From NCBI GenBank assembly GCA_900544535.1, contig UQVH01000013.1:28028-92027 (forward strand): DNA of 64,000 nucleotides, in the 5' to 3' direction. The DNA is from an uncultured Bacteroidales bacterium (lineage in GTDB: Bacteria; Bacteroidota; Bacteroidia; Bacteroidales; Muribaculaceae). Below the pieces are notes generated by a model, which was not told the origin of the DNA, ran no database searches, and was given only the letters and a program-made list of their open reading frames with translations. Positions 26,305 through 34,201 of the stretch are shown one piece after another (positions within the stretch are counted from its first letter, which is position 1; the number at the start of each line of letters is the position of its first letter). Both the position numbers and the translations under genes were made by a program.

Positions 26305-26335
26305 TTTGACGATAGGCAAATTTTAGGTAAATTTG
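26305..26335 (+). promoter_or_regulatory. Promoter of the wecA-like gene
   Basis: TTTG (26305-26308), 19 bases, TAAATTTG (26328-26335). The transcript would start near 26341 and carry a leader of ~145 bases before the preferred ATG at 26488. The 386-base space 26102-26487 otherwise contains only the divergent glycosyltransferase promoter and this leader. Confidence 0.8.
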
Positions 26336-26487
26336 CATTTGGATAGGTGGCACGTATTGTTTCGCTCTGTGTTGCCCCCGATGAATGATATTATACATTT
26401 GTGTACCTCATAATATTCGTCACATTCGTCGCTGTTTTTTATTCGAGCGCTTTTTTATCTTTTACAAATTTATCGAGCCCCGTAATT

Positions 26488-27603
26488 ATGGGATATTGGC
26501 CATTAAATCTTCTGATCATATTCGTTCTGTGCGTATTGCTTGCAGGCTTTCTCATACCGCAGATACTTCTTATCGCTTATCGCCGAAACCTCTTCGACGA
26601 AGTCAACGAGCGTAAAATCCACAAGGGACTGGTGCCTCGTCTCGGCGGCATTGCATTTGTCCCCGTGATTTTCACATCGATAGCAATAGCATTGGCCTCC
26701 AATCTGCAGTTGGGGTTCAGCTGTTTCATAGATGCCTTCGCCGCGACATTCCTCCCCTTCCTCTCGGCATTCATCGCACTTGAACTCCTCTATCTTGTGG
26801 GCATGGCCGACGACCTAATCGGAATCAAATACCGCGCCAAGTTTGTGGTGCAGCTCATCTGCGCCGGTTTCCTCATCAGCGGGGGCGTATGGTTTTCCAA
26901 CCTCGCCGGAGTTCTCGGCATAGAAACAGTCTCTCCTTGGTTCGGCTATCCGTTCACGCTGATAGTCATTGTCTTCCTGATCAACGCCATCAACCTCATC
27001 GACGGCATTGACGGTCTGGCATCGGGTCTCAGCTCGATCGCATGTGCGATCTACGGTTTTTCGTTCTATTTCCTCGGTGAATATGCCTACGCCGTGGTAA
27101 GTTTCGCGACTCTCGGCGTCCTCGTACCTTTCTTTTATTATAATGTGTTCGGCGATGTCAGCAAGCATAAGAAAATCTTCATGGGTGACACCGGATCCCT
27201 GACCATCGGCCTGATCCTCGCCGTGCTCGGCACCCTCCTGTTTGTCCATCCGGAGTCAGTCGGCGCCCGCATCAGCACTCCGGTATTAGCATTCTCGCCG
27301 CTGATCGTGCCCTGCTTCGACGTAGTGCGTGTCTACATGCTCCGCATACGTCAGCACCATAGCCCCTTCCTTCCTGACAAGAACCACATCCACCACAAGC
27401 TCCTTGCCGCAGGTATGCAGCCCAGAGTCGCGATGATCACCATCGTCAGCGTCTCGCTGCTTCTGACACTGTTCAACGTCGTGCTTTCGACTCTCCTGTC
27501 AGTCAATATAAACATCATCATTGCTCTCGATGTAATTTTCTGGGGTCTTGGAAACATCTACCTCTCTCGCATGATCAAGCGCCGCAACGCACGGCATAAC
27601 TGA
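26488..27603 (+). CDS. WecA/TagO-type undecaprenyl-phosphate GlcNAc-1-phosphate transferase
   Basis: A 371-residue polytopic membrane protein with about 11 hydrophobic segments. Family motifs: 'DEVNERKIHKGLVPRLGGIAF' near the start, 'GMADDLIGIKYRAKFVVQ' with the catalytic DD, 'NLIDGIDGLASG', 'FMGDTGSLTIGL' and 'DKNHIHHKL'. These enzymes load a HexNAc-1-phosphate on undecaprenyl phosphate to start O-antigen, capsule or other surface glycans. A GTG at 26401 would add 29 residues; the ATG at 26488 fits homologue N-termini better. It may work with other glycan enzymes here (glycosyltransferase at 25169, polyprenyl transferase at 53941), though they are separate units. Confidence 0.88.
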   Translation: MGYWPLNLLIIFVLCVLLAGFLIPQILLIAYRRNLFDEVNERKIHKGLVPRLGGIAFVPVIFTSIAIALASNLQLGFSCFIDAFAATFLPFLSAFIALELLYLVGMADDLIGIKYRAKFVVQLICAGFLISGGVWFSNLAGVLGIETVSPWFGYPFTLIVIVFLINAINLIDGIDGLASGLSSIACAIYGFSFYFLGEYAYAVVSFATLGVLVPFFYYNVFGDVSKHKKIFMGDTGSLTIGLILAVLGTLLFVHPESVGARISTPVLAFSPLIVPCFDVVRVYMLRIRQHHSPFLPDKNHIHHKLLAAGMQPRVAMITIVSVSLLLTLFNVVLSTLLSVNINIIIALDVIFWGLGNIYLSRMIKRRNARHN

Positions 27604-27642
27604 TTCCGCACCGCAAGCACACATTTTTCAATCCAAAATTGT

Positions 27643-27650
27643 TATCTTTG
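27643..27650 (+). promoter_or_regulatory. -7 box of hflX
   Basis: TATCTTTG, 44 bases upstream of the ATG at 27695. It shows that an in-frame ATG at 27650 is too early. Confidence 0.65.
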
Positions 27651-27694
27651 TGGAATCATCAGTTCCACAAACGAAACGTTATTGCACATTCCCT

Positions 27695-28936
27695 ATGATC
27701 GACAATATACTCAATGAAGAAATCACCGAACGCGCCGTCCTCGTCGGTCTGATCACCGAACAGCAGAACGAGGCGAAATCGCGCGAATATCTCGACGAAC
27801 TTGCCTTTCTCGCCGACACGGCCGGAGCCGAGACCGTCAAGATATTCATGCAGCGCCTCCCTTTTCCCAACCCGCGCACGTTCGTGGGCAAGGGAAAGCT
27901 CGACGAAATCCGCGCTTTCATCGAGGACAACGACATCAGCATGGCCATCTTCGACGACGACCTTTCGTCGAAACAGGTACTCAACATCGAGCGCGAGCTG
28001 AAAGTCAAGATCCTCGACCGCACCAGCCTTATCCTTGACATCTTCGCCAAGCGCGCACGCACGGCCAACGCCAAGACGCAGGTGGAACTCGCACAGTACC
28101 AGTATCTTCTGCCGCGACTGACCCGAATGTGGACCCACCTCGAACGCCAGCGCGGCGGTATCGGTATGCGCGGACCGGGTGAGACGCAGATCGAAACCGA
28201 CCGCCGTATCATCCTCACCAAAATAGCCCTCCTCAAAGAGGAACTGCGCAGCATCGACAAGCAGAAAGCCGTACAGCGCAAAAACCGAGGCAAGCTCACC
28301 CGCGTGGCTCTCGTAGGCTATACCAATGCCGGAAAATCGACTCTGATGAACCTCCTGAGCAAGAGCGATGTATTTGCCGAAAACAAGCTCTTTGCCACGC
28401 TCGACACCACCGTCCGTAAGGTCATCATCGACAACCTTCCCTTCCTGCTGACCGACACCGTCGGGTTCATCCGCAAGCTCCCCACCCACCTTGTCGACTC
28501 GTTCAAATCGACACTCGACGAGGTACGCGAGGCCGATCTTCTTGTGCATGTTGTCGACATCTCCCACCCCAATTTCGAAGAGCAGATCGAAGTCGTCGAC
28601 CAGACTCTCCGCGAGGTCTGCAACGGCGCCGACAAGCCTATGATCATGGTTTTCAACAAGATCGACGCCTTTACCTACAAACCAAAAGACGAAAACGACC
28701 TCACTCCCGAAACGCGCGAAAACATCTCGCTCGACGAGCTGAAACGCATGTGGATGTCACGTCTGCCCCACGACTGCGTTTTCATCTCCGCCCGCACCGG
28801 CGCCAACATCGACGAACTCAAAAAGATGCTCTACGAGCGCGCAAAAGAAATCCACCTCACCCGCTTCCCCTACAACGACTTCCTCTTCCAGAAATACGAC
28901 GAAGACCCCGACCAGCCCGAACCGGACGCCGAATAA
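27695..28936 (+). CDS. hflX: Ribosome-associated GTPase HflX
   Basis: A 413-residue protein. The N-terminal HflX domain (ERAVLVGLIT, 'PNPRTFVGKGKLDEI') and the glycine-rich linker helix 'RGGIGMRGPGETQIETDRR' are diagnostic. The G domain has G1 GYTNAGKST, G3 DTVGFIRKLPTHLVDSFKSTLDE and G4 NKID. HflX binds the large ribosomal subunit and splits stalled ribosomes after stress. It has its own promoter and is followed by a repeat-rich spacer, so it is probably monocistronic. The C-terminal extension is short (ends EPDAE). Confidence 0.94.
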   Translation: MIDNILNEEITERAVLVGLITEQQNEAKSREYLDELAFLADTAGAETVKIFMQRLPFPNPRTFVGKGKLDEIRAFIEDNDISMAIFDDDLSSKQVLNIERELKVKILDRTSLILDIFAKRARTANAKTQVELAQYQYLLPRLTRMWTHLERQRGGIGMRGPGETQIETDRRIILTKIALLKEELRSIDKQKAVQRKNRGKLTRVALVGYTNAGKSTLMNLLSKSDVFAENKLFATLDTTVRKVIIDNLPFLLTDTVGFIRKLPTHLVDSFKSTLDEVREADLLVHVVDISHPNFEEQIEVVDQTLREVCNGADKPMIMVFNKIDAFTYKPKDENDLTPETRENISLDELKRMWMSRLPHDCVFISARTGANIDELKKMLYERAKEIHLTRFPYNDFLFQKYDEDPDQPEPDAE

Positions 28937-29004
28937 CCGGCCTGATACGTCTGCCGTTTCGAAATACATGCCTGGGGAAATACCAACGCTTGATAAAAAA
29001 CTAC

Positions 29005-29145
29005 GCCTGACGGAGGACGCTTTAAAAAGCGTTCCTACCGGCTGATATCCACCGCTTTGGGCGCCACTGCATCAGGCTGGCCGCGTTAGCGGTCGGGGGA
29101 ATTCAGGCCACTGCAAGGGCGCCGTAGGTGCGAAACAATCCCCCT
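29005..29145. repeat. Composite repeat: GGACGCTTT palindrome plus GGCTGGCCGCGTTAGCGG unit
   Basis: The spacer after hflX carries GGAGGACGC...AAGCGTTCCTACC (29012-29038), then GGCTGGCCGCGTTAGCGGTC (about 29076-29095, stem CCGC/GCGG), then CCACTGCAAGGGC and GCCGTAGGTGCGAAACA (about 29109-29136). The same modules in similar order occur at 63669-63910. No ORF is credible here. Confidence 0.65.
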
Positions 29146-29157
29146 ATTACCAGAAAT

Positions 29158-30522
29158 TTACTGTGCGAAGAGGACGATGAGCCAGGTGGAGATCGACATG
29201 TAGATCAGCATGCCGATGATGTCGTTGGTGATCGAGATAAAGGGGCCTGTGGCAATGGCAGGGTCGATCTTGAGCTTTTCGAGCGTCAGAGGAACGAACG
29301 TACCGAACACCGATGCAAACATCACCACGCAGAAAATCGAGATCGAAACGGCGAATGTCGTGACCTCATGTCCGTGGCCCAGAGTAAGGAAATTGTAAAG
29401 GAACACTAAGAGCGCTATAATGCTGCCGTTGAGCAGACCCACGCCCAACTCCTTGAGCAGCTGACGCGATGACTTCTTGATGTCGAGAGAGCCGTTGGCC
29501 AGGCCCTGCACCACGAGTGCCGACGACTGAGTGCCGACATTTCCGCCCGTACCGCCGATCAGCGGGATGAAGAGCGCAAGGGCCGGATCGACCACAAAAC
29601 CGCCCTCGAAACGGCCGAGGATCACGGAGTTGCACAGACCGCCGACCATGCCGATCAGCAGCCACGGCAGGCGCGCCTTGGTCTGGGCGAAAAGCTTGTC
29701 GTCGCTCTCCACGTCGCCCGAAAGACCGGATGCCAACTGATAGTCACGCTCGCTTGAATCGCGCACCTTGTCCATCACGTCGTCGACAGTGATGCGGCCT
29801 AAGAGACGCCCGATAGAGTCGATGACCGGCATGGCCACAAGGTCGTATTTCTCAAAATCCAGCGCCACCTCGTCGATAGGCGTGTCGGCCTTGACGGCCA
29901 CAGGATCTGTCTCCATCACGTGGCGGATCTTCGACACCGAGGGGTGGGTGATGAGCTTCTTGAGAGGCAGCGTGCCGCGCAGACGGTCGTCGTTGTCGAC
30001 GACATAGACATAGTAGACCTCGTCCATATCCTCGGCCTGCATACGCATCTGCTTGATACATTCGGGCATACTCCAGTTCTCGTTGACCACGATCATTTCC
30101 GTACCCATCAGACCGCCGGCGGTGTCCTCGTCATATTTCAGAAGGTCGATGATGTCTCCCGCCTGCTCCACGTCGTCGATGTGGCTGAGAATCTTCTCAC
30201 GGTCATCCTCGTCGAGTTCCTGAATGATGTCCACGGCGTCGTCCGAGTCGAGATGCTCGATCTGCTTGGCGATGTCGGCCACGTCCATCTTCGAGAGAAG
30301 TTTCGCGCGGTCGTCCTCGTCGAGTTCCATGAGCACGTCGGCCTGCATCTCCTCGCCGAGGAGCTTGAAGAGATATTCGGCCTCTTCGAGGTCAAGATCC
30401 TGATAGAGTTCGGCGATGTCGGCCGGATGGAGATCGGCGAGTTCCTCGCGGGCCGCCGCATCGGCGCGGTCGTGGACAATTTTGCGGAGATGGTCGAGGT
30501 ATTCGGGTGTAAATTCCTTCAT
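29158..30522 (-). CDS. mgtE: Magnesium transporter MgtE
   Basis: A 454-residue protein with the full MgtE layout: N-terminal superhelical acidic domain (residues ~5-130, 'LHPADIAELYQDLDLEEAEYLF', 'LDSDDAVDIIQELDEDD'), two CBS domains (~135-255, 'DTAGGLMGTEMIVV', 'YDLVAMPVIDS'), a plug helix, and five membrane helices (~285-454) with the pore signature 'PLIGGTGGNVGTQSSALVVQGLA'. It is a Mg2+-gated Mg2+ channel of the inner membrane. It follows rsmA by 82 bases on the same strand, the rsmA-mgtE order seen in Bacteroidales. Confidence 0.94.
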   Translation of the reverse strand: MKEFTPEYLDHLRKIVHDRADAAAREELADLHPADIAELYQDLDLEEAEYLFKLLGEEMQADVLMELDEDDRAKLLSKMDVADIAKQIEHLDSDDAVDIIQELDEDDREKILSHIDDVEQAGDIIDLLKYDEDTAGGLMGTEMIVVNENWSMPECIKQMRMQAEDMDEVYYVYVVDNDDRLRGTLPLKKLITHPSVSKIRHVMETDPVAVKADTPIDEVALDFEKYDLVAMPVIDSIGRLLGRITVDDVMDKVRDSSERDYQLASGLSGDVESDDKLFAQTKARLPWLLIGMVGGLCNSVILGRFEGGFVVDPALALFIPLIGGTGGNVGTQSSALVVQGLANGSLDIKKSSRQLLKELGVGLLNGSIIALLVFLYNFLTLGHGHEVTTFAVSISIFCVVMFASVFGTFVPLTLEKLKIDPAIATGPFISITNDIIGMLIYMSISTWLIVLFAQ

Positions 30523-30604
30523 GGCGTTGCTGCGGTGGCTGAAAAGAGCCGCTTACGGGTGTGACTTCTGATGACCTGAGAGGAGGGGCCGTTGGCCCTG
30601 TCCT

Positions 30605-31429
30605 CTAAACCTTCGACGAAGCGATCAGCTTCGTCAGCTCGACAAACTGCCCGACAGAGAGCTGTTCGGGACGCAGAGCGAGCAGCGGATCATCGGGCAA
30701 CGGGACACCCGCCGGGAAAAGTCCGCGCAGCGAGTTGCGCAGTGTCTTGCGCCGCTGTCCGAAAGAAGTTTTGACCACGGTCTTGAAAAGCTTCTCGTCG
30801 CAGCCCAGATCGGTCACGCCGTTGCGGGTCATCTTTATGACACCGCTCTTGACCTTGGGTGGCGGATTGAAGACGTTTTCACTTACCGTGAAGAGATATT
30901 CCACATCATACCAGGCCTGAAGCAGCACGCTCAGAATCCCGCGCGCCTTCGTACCGGGAGCCGCGGCGAAGCGCTCGGCCACCTCGCGCTGGAGCATTCC
31001 GGAGCAGCAGACCACCTGATCGCGGTAGTCGAGCACATGAAAGAAGATCTGCGACGAGATATTGTAGGGGTAATTACCTATGACACAGAATTTCCGTCCG
31101 TCAGGGTAGATCTGAGCCAGGTCGAGGCGCAGGAAATCGGCGTCGAGGATGCGACCCGAAAGTTCGGGATAATTGTAGCGCAGATATTCGATACTCTCGC
31201 CGTCGATCTCGGCCACCTTTACATCGTGGCCCTCGGAAATCAGATATTTGGTGAGCACCCCCATGCCGGGTCCGACCTCCATGACAGGCAGCCCCTTGTA
31301 ATCGTCAAGAGTCGAAGCGATGCGTGCGGCAACGCTCTCATCGGTCAGAAAATGCTGTCCGAGAGCCTTTTTAGGGCGCACCTGCGCACCCGCGCCGGCC
31401 CCTCCGCGTTTTTTCATGTTTGCTGCCAT
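30605..31429 (-). CDS. rsmA: 16S rRNA dimethyladenosine transferase RsmA (KsgA)
   Basis: A 274-residue protein. The start at 31429 is 28 bases after the -7 box (31457-31464); an ATG 12 bases later is an alternative, and the longer ORF start would precede the promoter. Motifs: 'KKALGQHFLTD' substrate loop, SAM-binding 'MEVGPGMGVLTKYL', and the N6-adenine methylase motif 'NYPYNISSQIFF' (usual NxPY). It dimethylates two adjacent adenosines near the 3' end of 16S rRNA during small-subunit maturation. A GC hairpin without T-run (30579-30605) follows the stop. Confidence 0.93.
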   Translation of the reverse strand: MAANMKKRGGAGAGAQVRPKKALGQHFLTDESVAARIASTLDDYKGLPVMEVGPGMGVLTKYLISEGHDVKVAEIDGESIEYLRYNYPELSGRILDADFLRLDLAQIYPDGRKFCVIGNYPYNISSQIFFHVLDYRDQVVCCSGMLQREVAERFAAAPGTKARGILSVLLQAWYDVEYLFTVSENVFNPPPKVKSGVIKMTRNGVTDLGCDEKLFKTVVKTSFGQRRKTLRNSLRGLFPAGVPLPDDPLLALRPEQLSVGQFVELTKLIASSKV

Positions 31430-31456
31430 AGTCGAACGATCGGATTTTTCCACCTG

Positions 31457-31464
31457 CAAAGATA
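31457..31464 (-). promoter_or_regulatory. -7 box of rsmA-mgtE
   Basis: Minus-strand TATCTTTG upstream of the rsmA ATG. Confidence 0.65.
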
Positions 31465-31537
31465 ATCCTTTTCGGCGATATTTTCCCAATCCCCGCCCCA
31501 ATTATTCGCCCGCAGCAAATTAACTTCGCCGCTTTTA

Positions 31538-32089
31538 TCAATTGTCAATATCGCTCAGATCAAAATACATCAGCCGTGTGCGCTGATTCTCGTCTTCTGA
31601 ACTAAGAAAAACAAAATCGTTTTTAAGATAAAATGGAATCGCTTGCGAATAAGCGTCTACCGTCAGGAAACGGCAACCTGATTTGTTGTCAGTTACAAAC
31701 AATGTTCCTACGAAATCAATCAAAAACGTTCCTATTTGTTTTCCCTGGACTGATTTATCTATGCCAAGACGACAAATCTTTATTGCAGGATAGCTTTTAA
31801 GCCGCTTGTCGTTGACAAACTTATGTTTTCTGAAACGGTTAAAATCAGTATTTGAAGGAAAATCTTTGACTGATATACGATCATTGGCCACGCTAAAGTA
31901 TGCCGCAACTTTCCCAGTTGCTTTATTTTCAAGCACATACGTGGCAGCCAACAGTGTTTTTCGATATAACGGCGCATCATTGATGATGAAGTCGTTCAAA
32001 TCTTCATCACCACAATCGAACTGCTCAATATTATCATGCAATCCGAGTTTACGTATTTTATAACCGGCAAAAATTTCGTCCGTAAGCAT
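31538..32089 (-). CDS. GNAT-family acetyltransferase, possible toxin partner
   Basis: A 183-residue GNAT protein: 'IEQFDCGDEDLNDFIINDA' (the start shared with many TacT-like and GCN5 proteins), 'AAYFSVANDRIS' strand, then the acetyl-CoA loop 'ICRLGIDKSVQGKQIGTFLIDF' (variant of Q/RxxGxG/A) and 'FLTVDAYSQAIPFYLKNDF'. It starts 7 bases after the stop of a 51-residue gene, an architecture like DUF1778/GNAT toxin-antitoxin pairs, although the small partner is not obviously a ribbon-helix-helix protein. Substrate could be charged tRNA (toxin) or a small molecule. The loop lacks one canonical Gly, so activity should not be assumed. Confidence 0.8.
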   Translation of the reverse strand: MLTDEIFAGYKIRKLGLHDNIEQFDCGDEDLNDFIINDAPLYRKTLLAATYVLENKATGKVAAYFSVANDRISVKDFPSNTDFNRFRKHKFVNDKRLKSYPAIKICRLGIDKSVQGKQIGTFLIDFVGTLFVTDNKSGCRFLTVDAYSQAIPFYLKNDFVFLSSEDENQRTRLMYFDLSDIDN

Positions 32090-32096
32090 ATGAGCA

Positions 32097-32252
32097 TTAT
32101 TTGTTCACTAAAATGCTCATGCCCAACTTATAGTTTGCCAGACGCCTGCGTTTCTTTTCTTCTGATTCGACGCGGGTCTCGTTCATGCGTTCAACGAACC
32201 GACGTGCGTCTTCACCTTCCAGAACAGGCGTTTCTTTAATTGGACGTGCCAT
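32097..32252 (-). CDS. Small protein upstream of the GNAT gene, antitoxin-like
   Basis: A 51-residue ORF, ATG at 32252, TAA at 32097. The product begins MARPIKETPVLEGEDARRF and continues with a charged helix (ERMNETRVESEEKKRRRLAN). Small proteins with this 'MARPIKETPVL' start are, as I recall, common in Bacteroidota directly upstream of GNAT genes. Seven bases separate it from the GNAT start, so translation is coupled. The position and charge suit an antitoxin or regulatory partner; that is inference. A TATCTTTG box lies ~28 bases upstream. Confidence 0.7.
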   Translation of the reverse strand: MARPIKETPVLEGEDARRFVERMNETRVESEEKKRRRLANYKLGMSILVNK

Positions 32253-32279
32253 AATCTATTCTGAATTTTAATCTATCTG

Positions 32280-32287
32280 CAAAGATA
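32280..32287 (-). promoter_or_regulatory. -7 box of the small-protein/GNAT operon
   Basis: Minus-strand TATCTTTG, 28 bases upstream of the ATG at 32252. Confidence 0.6.
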
Positions 32288-32371
32288 TAACAAATTTCCC
32301 ACATAATCAGGATGATATGCAGAATAAAAATCCGGAAGTTTGGCGATATTTGCGATATGCAACATCAATTT

Positions 32372-32601
32372 GCTTAATTTAAGCGGTGCGATTTCAACCA
32401 TCCGGGGGTGGAGACGTTTTATAGGTGAATGCGAAATCAACAGCGCGTTTATTTATGTAGCCTTCCGCCATAAGCCTCAGGCTATAAACGAAGAGCAGAG
32501 CACCGGTCCGCAAGGATCAGCTCTCTCTGCCCCGATCAAAGGTTTCTAAACCGTAGAAACCTTGGGAGGCGGCATTCAAAACCCGCCTCTGACATTTTTT
32601 T
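32372..32601 (+). ncRNA. Candidate structured non-coding RNA, class unknown
   Basis: About 230 bases with a chain of stems: palindrome GCTTAA-T-TTAAGC (32372-32384); GATTTC/GAAATC (32390-32395 with 32433-32438) enclosing CCATC/GGTGG (32398-32411); GTTTA/TAAAC (32447-32451 with 32485-32489) plus TAGCC/GGCTA (32458-32484); AGAGC/GCTCT (32497-32524) enclosing GGTCC-GCAA-GGATC with a GNRA tetraloop; AAGGTTTCT/AGAAACCTT (32539-32563); and a terminator GAGGCGG/CCGCCTC (32566-32589) with T7. A 69-codon ORF overlapping it has no family features. No downstream plus-strand gene, so it is not a leader. It does not match tmRNA, RNase P or SRP RNA patterns I know. Confidence 0.45.
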
Positions 32602-32606
32602 ACCTT

Positions 32607-32643
32607 GCCCGGCAGTGGAACCAGCGTCCCGCCGGGCTTTTTT
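32607..32643 (+). terminator. Second tandem terminator behind the RNA candidate
   Basis: GCCCGGC (32607-32613) pairs with GCCGGGC (32631-32637), followed by T6. It lies directly behind the first terminator. From 32644 to 32772 I see nothing further. Confidence 0.75.
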
Positions 32644-32772
32644 GTGTGCAGCCGGAAGCTCCAGGGAGCTCTGTAATGAAGGAAGATTCTTAAATCTTAA
32701 AAGCGTTTACTCGAACATTTGCTGTTGACAACCATCAACGAAATATGAAGTTAATCTCCGGCTGACCAGTAA

Positions 32773-33372
32773 TTAGAAATCCTCCATTTCCCTGACTATA
32801 AATAAGGAATTTTCTTTCTCTAACTGGGCTTTGATTTCCTGATATTGCTTGGAAAATAATGATTTGGCTTTGTCGAAATCGCCGTTTTCAAAGATGTAGT
32901 CCTTATATTGGTCGTCATAGGTGATTCTCATTTTTATAAGGCCTTCATCTACAAGCCGTTTCAATTCGTCGTACTGTATCGGGAAAACGATTATGACGTC
33001 TGTGTCCTCACTGTAAAATTTGTCGGTACTGTTGTCTTTGTGGGTCTTGTAACTGGCGTTCCACAGCGCGTCTTTTTTGGAGGCAGACTTTATTACATCG
33101 CCGTTTTTCAACCGCATCAACAGTTTGGAGCCTTTGGGAAACGGCCCGACATACGTTCTGAGCACATCGGAATATCTCACTATCACACTGCCTGTGGTGT
33201 CTCCATATTGCGAAATATCAACAGCCACTCCCATTCGGGGTACAAGTACATTATCGTTTGCTTTGTCGGTCTTGCAATGCACCACGCGATGATTCTGCAC
33301 TATGTCGTCGTGAACTTTGGCATTTGTTATGAATGGGAGAAAAATGGCTAATATAAAGATTGGTAGTTTCAT
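32773..33372 (-). CDS. Exported protein of unknown function
   Basis: A 199-residue protein with a signal peptide (IFILAIFLPFITNA-KVHDD). The mature part is mixed alpha/beta with charged C-terminal helices (FSKQYQEIKAQLEKENS). 'GDTTGSVIVRYSDVLRTYVGPFPKGSKLLMRLKNGDVIKS' suggests a small beta domain. I do not recognise a family or catalytic motif. It is isolated: the neighbours are the RNA candidate (opposite strand) and a repeat copy. AT-richer than the flanking genes, which may hint at transfer. Confidence 0.65.
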   Translation of the reverse strand: MKLPIFILAIFLPFITNAKVHDDIVQNHRVVHCKTDKANDNVLVPRMGVAVDISQYGDTTGSVIVRYSDVLRTYVGPFPKGSKLLMRLKNGDVIKSASKKDALWNASYKTHKDNSTDKFYSEDTDVIIVFPIQYDELKRLVDEGLIKMRITYDDQYKDYIFENGDFDKAKSLFSKQYQEIKAQLEKENSLFIVREMEDF

Positions 33373-33417
33373 GTTATGTTTATTTTGCTGAGTGAAATTC
33401 AGTTGGCATTAGGGTGG

Positions 33418-33444
33418 ATGGAGGACGCCTTAAAAAGCGGCCCC
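33418..33444. repeat. Dispersed palindromic repeat, GGACGC type, copy 3 (degenerate)
   Basis: TGGAGGACGCCTTAAAAAGC then GGCCCC: the left arm is intact, the right arm has diverged. It lies between two minus-strand genes. Confidence 0.55.
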
Positions 33445-33484
33445 ATTAATAAAATATATAATATAATAAGGTGGTGATGCCAGG

Positions 33485-34144
33485 TCACAGCTGGCCGAGT
33501 TCGACCATGGTGGCGACGCGCTCGACGATGGCGTCTTTGCGGTCTTTGTCGGGGTTGTAGCCGGTCTTGAGGTTGACGCCGAAGAGACGTCCGAAGGTCT
33601 GCCAGAATCCGGCACGGAAGGTGCCGAGAAAGGCTTTGAGGATGTTGTAGCTCGACTGGTTGGTCTCACGGTTGATGAGCTTGACGAGCATCTGGGCCTG
33701 CGATTTGGTGAATTTTTTCAGCGCGGGTTTGTATTGCTTGAACACTTCGCCCTCCATGCGCTTGAGGTGTTCCTCGCGCTCTTTCTGCGTGGGGAAGGTC
33801 TCGATGTATTCATAGGTCTCGATCAGCGTCTCGCAGATCAGTTTGGCATAGGGGAGGGTCTTTTTGACGTCGCGCACGGTCTTCCAGTAGAATTCCTCCT
33901 CTTTTTTGTTCTTGAACTTCATCGGAGGGAAGACGGTGACATCAGCTAACACAAGCATCAGCGTCTGTTCGCCGTCTTCCTCGAAAAAGTAGTATCCGCG
34001 GATCGGTTTTACTCTGCCGTCGCCGACCTCCACATCGACCTCCGGCTCGTCGGGCCGCGGTGCGACGACTGCCTGCGCGGGGAGCGCGGTCAGCAGCAGT
34101 GCGAAGAGCAGTGCGAGAGTCAGGAGAGGGCGGAGTCGGATCAT
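33485..34144 (-). CDS. DUF4294 exported protein
   Basis: A 219-residue protein with a Sec signal peptide (LLFALLLTALPAQAVV). Pattern of DUF4294: 'VLADVTVFPPMKFKNKKEEEFYWKTVRDVKKTLPYAK', then 'KRMEGEVFKQYKPALKKFTKSQAQMLVKLINRETNQSSYNILKAFLGTF'. The 'GQ...LIDRET' part recalls viral/retroviral-protease-like partners, but no catalytic motif is evident. It is the last gene of the gpmI-sdaA-nadB run, 57 bases after nadB. Function is unknown; a conserved periplasmic role in Bacteroidota is likely. Confidence 0.8.
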   Translation of the reverse strand: MIRLRPLLTLALLFALLLTALPAQAVVAPRPDEPEVDVEVGDGRVKPIRGYYFFEEDGEQTLMLVLADVTVFPPMKFKNKKEEEFYWKTVRDVKKTLPYAKLICETLIETYEYIETFPTQKEREEHLKRMEGEVFKQYKPALKKFTKSQAQMLVKLINRETNQSSYNILKAFLGTFRAGFWQTFGRLFGVNLKTGYNPDKDRKDAIVERVATMVELGQL

Positions 34145-34201
34145 AGTATCTCTATAACAAACAGATGGTTGGATTTGTCAGCGGGGCAGGTGGTTGCGGG
34201 A

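Noticed and set aside
32340..32549. 69-codon ORF as a small gene
   Set aside because: No family features, poor ribosome site, and it runs across several paired stems of the RNA candidate.
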